Shown here: one piece after another, positions 18,099 through 20,702 of the stretch
Position numbering within the stretch: the first letter of the stretch is position 1
Layout: each line of letters begins with the position of its first letter
Assembly: GCA_900095095.1 (NCBI GenBank)
Contig: FMBT01000713.1
Span: 1-20,702 of the forward strand
Direction: 5' to 3'
DNA from: Fragilariopsis cylindrus CCMP1102
Taxonomy: Eukaryota; Bacillariophyta; Bacillariophyceae; Bacillariales; Bacillariaceae
DNA: 20,702 bases
Program-made: the position numbers and the translations under genes
The notes under the pieces: model-generated
The model's input: the letters and a program-made list of their open reading frames with translations, nothing else
Database searches by the model: none
Told to the model about the DNA's origin: nothing

Positions 18099-19627
18099 AT
18101 GTTCCGTCGATTCAGAGATAAAGTGAACGATGCCGTTTCGAACGCAGCATCGTCACTATCAGGTGACGACTATGACGACAGGTATTACGGTACAACCACT
18201 ACCGATAGACGTGTTGAGGAACTATCGGCGATGGGATTTAGACCAGCAGAAGCGAGACACGCCCTTCGTGAAGCAAATGGAGATTGGACTCGAGCCACTG
18301 AATGGTTATTACAAATGGAACACCAGTATCATCGACGATGATGACAACAACAACAACAGATGAGGATGATAGTGAATTGCAACATGCAATTCAAGCAAGT
18401 CTAATAGTAGATAATAATAACAACACTAATAAAAATGCTGGTCGATCAACATCAACAACAACAACGTCTACCGCTCCTGCAGTTGTTCAGATATAACGAA
18501 GAAGAAAAAGAACGGACTCACTACCACCCATCCAAAAGTGCAAATGCCGAAACGATTATCACAACATGATCAAGAAGATATTATCTTACGATGTGTGAAT
18601 CGTGTAGCACCCTATTCATTCAGTGTGGATACTTTATTACGATCATTGAAGACATTCAATCCAATCCCAGTAATCGTAAATTCCATACGTGAATACCTCT
18701 ACTGTTACCTTTCAACGATCATTAACTGCACCGGGTGTCTTAGATTTATTAAAAGCTCTTAATTTTCATCCTCATCATTCACCAACAAACACCACAACTT
18801 TGAAATAATAATAATCAAATTATTTGACGTTATCACATTATGATGCTGCAGCTTTTTATTTAGGAATATCAGCATTAGAACAAATACAACAACATCACCG
18901 GAATATGCTCGACATAAGGCACTTCGATTATTCCAAAAAGAATTAGCACCGGCTTTGAATTTGAAGATAGATGATAATGATAATGATAATAAGGAGGAAG
19001 CATCGGCAAGAAAGAGATACTATCGAAACTTCCATCCGAACTATCACGGGAGGTCAAGGTTCTCAAATCACTGTCGAATTCGGAATTAATATAAGTAATA
19101 ACAACAACAACAACAATGCAGATAATAATAGTAATAGTAACGACAATAACATCCAACAATTGATGAAAATATCAAGAGGATTTGATCATGATGATATTCT
19201 GGAGGATGTAATAAATTGGTTAGGTAGTCAAGCCAGTATGATACCGAGTAAATTAGAGACAGGTGAATGGAGTCTGTGGATCGTAATACACATGGTTCCG
19301 AAGAAGATTATAATTACCATCGTCTGGATGTGTCGGAATTATCCAATAAAACTCTTCACTATATCGGTTGTTGGCCATCCGGACGGATAGCAATAGTTCC
19401 TAGCTTACAGAACTTTTATAAGAAGACACGTCTACGTCTGCGGCGGTAGCCCAACAACAACAACAGTTATTACCCGTTTCAGCTCGTCCCTTCAACATAA
19501 TTAATAGTAACTCTGCTGCTATATATTCCGCTTCAGCTTCAGCTTCTTCACGTGTTGGGATACAGCAAAATAATAATAATGAGAATGAGAATGGATGTGA
19601 CGCTGATCATGCCATTGAAATAGATTA
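18099..19627 (+). CDS. UBA-UIM-PUB ubiquitin/Cdc48 adaptor-like protein, with many single-base frame breaks
   Basis: ATG at 18099 starts MFRRFRDKVNDAVSNAASSL, then a UBA domain (VEELSAMGFRPAEARHAL, then DWTRATEWLL). The frame then moves: at about 18362-18415 a ubiquitin-interacting motif appears (DEDDSELQHAIQASL), and from about 18575 a PUB domain (CVNRVAPYSFSVDTLLRSLK, then NRKFHT, VNTSTVTFQRSLTAPGVLDL, LKALNF). Later segments in changing frames are SHYDAAAFYLGISALEQIQ, EYARHKALRLFQKEL, LPSELSREVKVLKSL, WLGSQASMIPSKLETGEW, VDRNTHGSEED and LHYIGCWPSGRIAIVPS, ending ADHAIEID at the stop 19625-19627. UBA and UIM bind ubiquitin and PUB binds the tail of p97/Cdc48, so the protein probably links ubiquitylated clients to Cdc48. 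No plastid presequence is visible, so it is not obviously part of the plastid-membrane SELMA machinery. Nearly every resolvable shift behaves as one missing base with motifs intact, favouring sequence errors over a true pseudogene. Confidence 0.65.
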
Positions 19628-19889
19628 ATAGGAGCACTTACTCGACATTGTTAACATTACGTACTGTATGTTATTTAATGTCCTCATTGATGAAGAATTA
19701 TCATCATATAGTATATTATGAAGGTAAATGAACGATGAGAATAGAATCTAATTTAAAATATTGTTAGTCTAAAGTCTAATTATATATATATATTCGTCCC
19801 AAGTAAATCCCGAGACTTATTCTAATACATGACATTATCTTGTTTATAGGGTGAAAGAACAGCTTTGATTTATGATACTTTGATTTTTC
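19628..19889. other. Short convergent intergenic region
   Basis: AT-rich 3' sequence between the convergent UBA-gene and WD40-gene stops, with a TA run near 19780-19792. Nothing else was seen. Confidence 0.5.
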
Positions 19890-20702
19890 TTATCTTTGAT
19901 CCTTTCCACCCAAAAATTCACCTTCAATGTCTGTTACAAGATACCCATCTTTCTTCTCAATCGGTATCGATTCTATAGGATAACATCGTTTGGTACTGTA
20001 TCTACAACTTCCAAACATCAAAGACGTGTACGAAATGTTCTGTCGAAGCCACCAGGATGTTTTTTGTGGTCCATGCGAACGATTTGAATTTGTCACTTCT
20101 TTTTAGTTTACCCGTGATCGGCGGCCAACAGGAGCAAATAACAGGCGCTTCGCCCAATTTCGAGTAACGATCGATAACCAGCAAAATGGTTCCCCCGATA
20201 GTGCCAATCTTTGGTTATCTTTACTGTAGCTTATACAGGAACACCGCCATCGAAGCCGATCCAATCGCGAGCCGACCAATGTTTTTCATTACTTTCGTCA
20301 TCGTCATCGTCGTCGTCATTGTTACTGTCGTCATCATTGTCTTCATTATTGGACGAGCGTTTTTCGAAGATCCGAAGACGCTTATCTAGACAACCTATTC
20401 CAATCGAACGACCGTCCTGCGAAGCAGCACACGACAACACAGCGGATGATCCAACGGTGAATCTGCGGTGCCGTATTGTCATTGTATCCGCGTTGACTAT
20501 TGTCAGTCCACCGTAAAACAGCAACAGCCAGTAATTGATGATGATCTTTCTTATTTGTATTGTTACTTCTAAGAAAGGTCAGATCGTAAACAGTCCCTTC
20601 CATCTGAACAATTTCCACCATTGATCATAACTTTCTTTCCAGCCGCTGCGGCAAAGTATCGTCCATCTTCACTCCAAGTAGCCTTTTTACCCAACCTGAC
20701 GA
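19890..20702 (-). CDS. WD40-repeat protein, C-terminal part, partial at right edge, with frame breaks
   Basis: Read from the right edge, blade-like units follow in order: ATWSEDGRYFAAAAGKKVMI, then GTVYDLTFLRS and LLAVAV, YGGLTIVNADTMTIRHRRF, LSCAASQDGRSIGIGCLDKR, an Asp-rich insert, then SARDWIGFDGGV, SYSKDNQRLALSGG, FAWTTKNILVASTEHFVHVF and finally YPIESIPIEKKDGYLVTD before a stop at 19890-19892. These are typical short beta-strand repeats with small residues, as in WD40 propellers, which act as protein-interaction scaffolds. I cannot place it in a specific WD40 family. Frames change several times, for example at the run of four A at 20515-20518 (one T too many on the coding strand would explain that one). 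The N-terminus lies outside the window. Confidence 0.6.

Overview
The window looks like nuclear DNA of a photosynthetic stramenopile, most likely a diatom. Four things point there. Genes are separated, alternate in strand, and carry short GT-AG introns. An SQD2-type plastid sulfolipid glycosyltransferase has a signal peptide ending in a phenylalanine (F+1) plastid cleavage motif. One regulator joins an HSF-type DNA-binding domain to two copies of a domain resembling the diatom-expanded DUF6824. Coding and non-coding DNA is AT-rich and full of Asn/Asp/Gln/Thr low complexity and microsatellites. I cannot name the species.

Layout, left to right: a seven-helix THH1/TOM1/TOM3-like membrane protein (minus, runs off the left edge); a small charged coiled-coil protein that is probably plastid-targeted (plus); a secreted, membrane-anchored intradiol-dioxygenase-like protein with an unusual motif order (minus); a proline-iminopeptidase-like alpha/beta hydrolase (plus) between two almost identical 527-528 bp inverted repeats; SQD2 (plus, one clear intron); an HSF-DUF6824 regulator (plus); a membrane-anchored flavodoxin (minus, one clear intron and an in-frame stop); a UBA-UIM-PUB ubiquitin/Cdc48 adaptor-like gene (plus); and a WD40 protein (minus, runs off the right edge). 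No tRNA, rRNA, transposase, reverse transcriptase or CRISPR was seen.

The most unusual structure is the inverted-repeat cassette at 4650-8055. The hydrolase 3' end, from the codon just before the catalytic histidine through the stop and about 435 bp beyond, is duplicated in inverted orientation upstream of the gene. Recombination between the arms would flip the gene and still give it an intact 3' end. Arm identity (one substitution plus one poly-C length difference) means either a very recent duplication, ongoing gene conversion, or an assembly fold-back; raw long reads would decide.

Reading frames in several genes break by a single base inside otherwise well-conserved domains. Nearly all breaks behave as one missing base, often in a short homopolymer. 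This most likely reflects consensus errors in a long-read assembly rather than decay, so the broken genes are annotated as full-length CDS with the break positions stated. The genes do not form an operon or a shared pathway; SQD2 and the small coiled-coil protein share a probable plastid destination.
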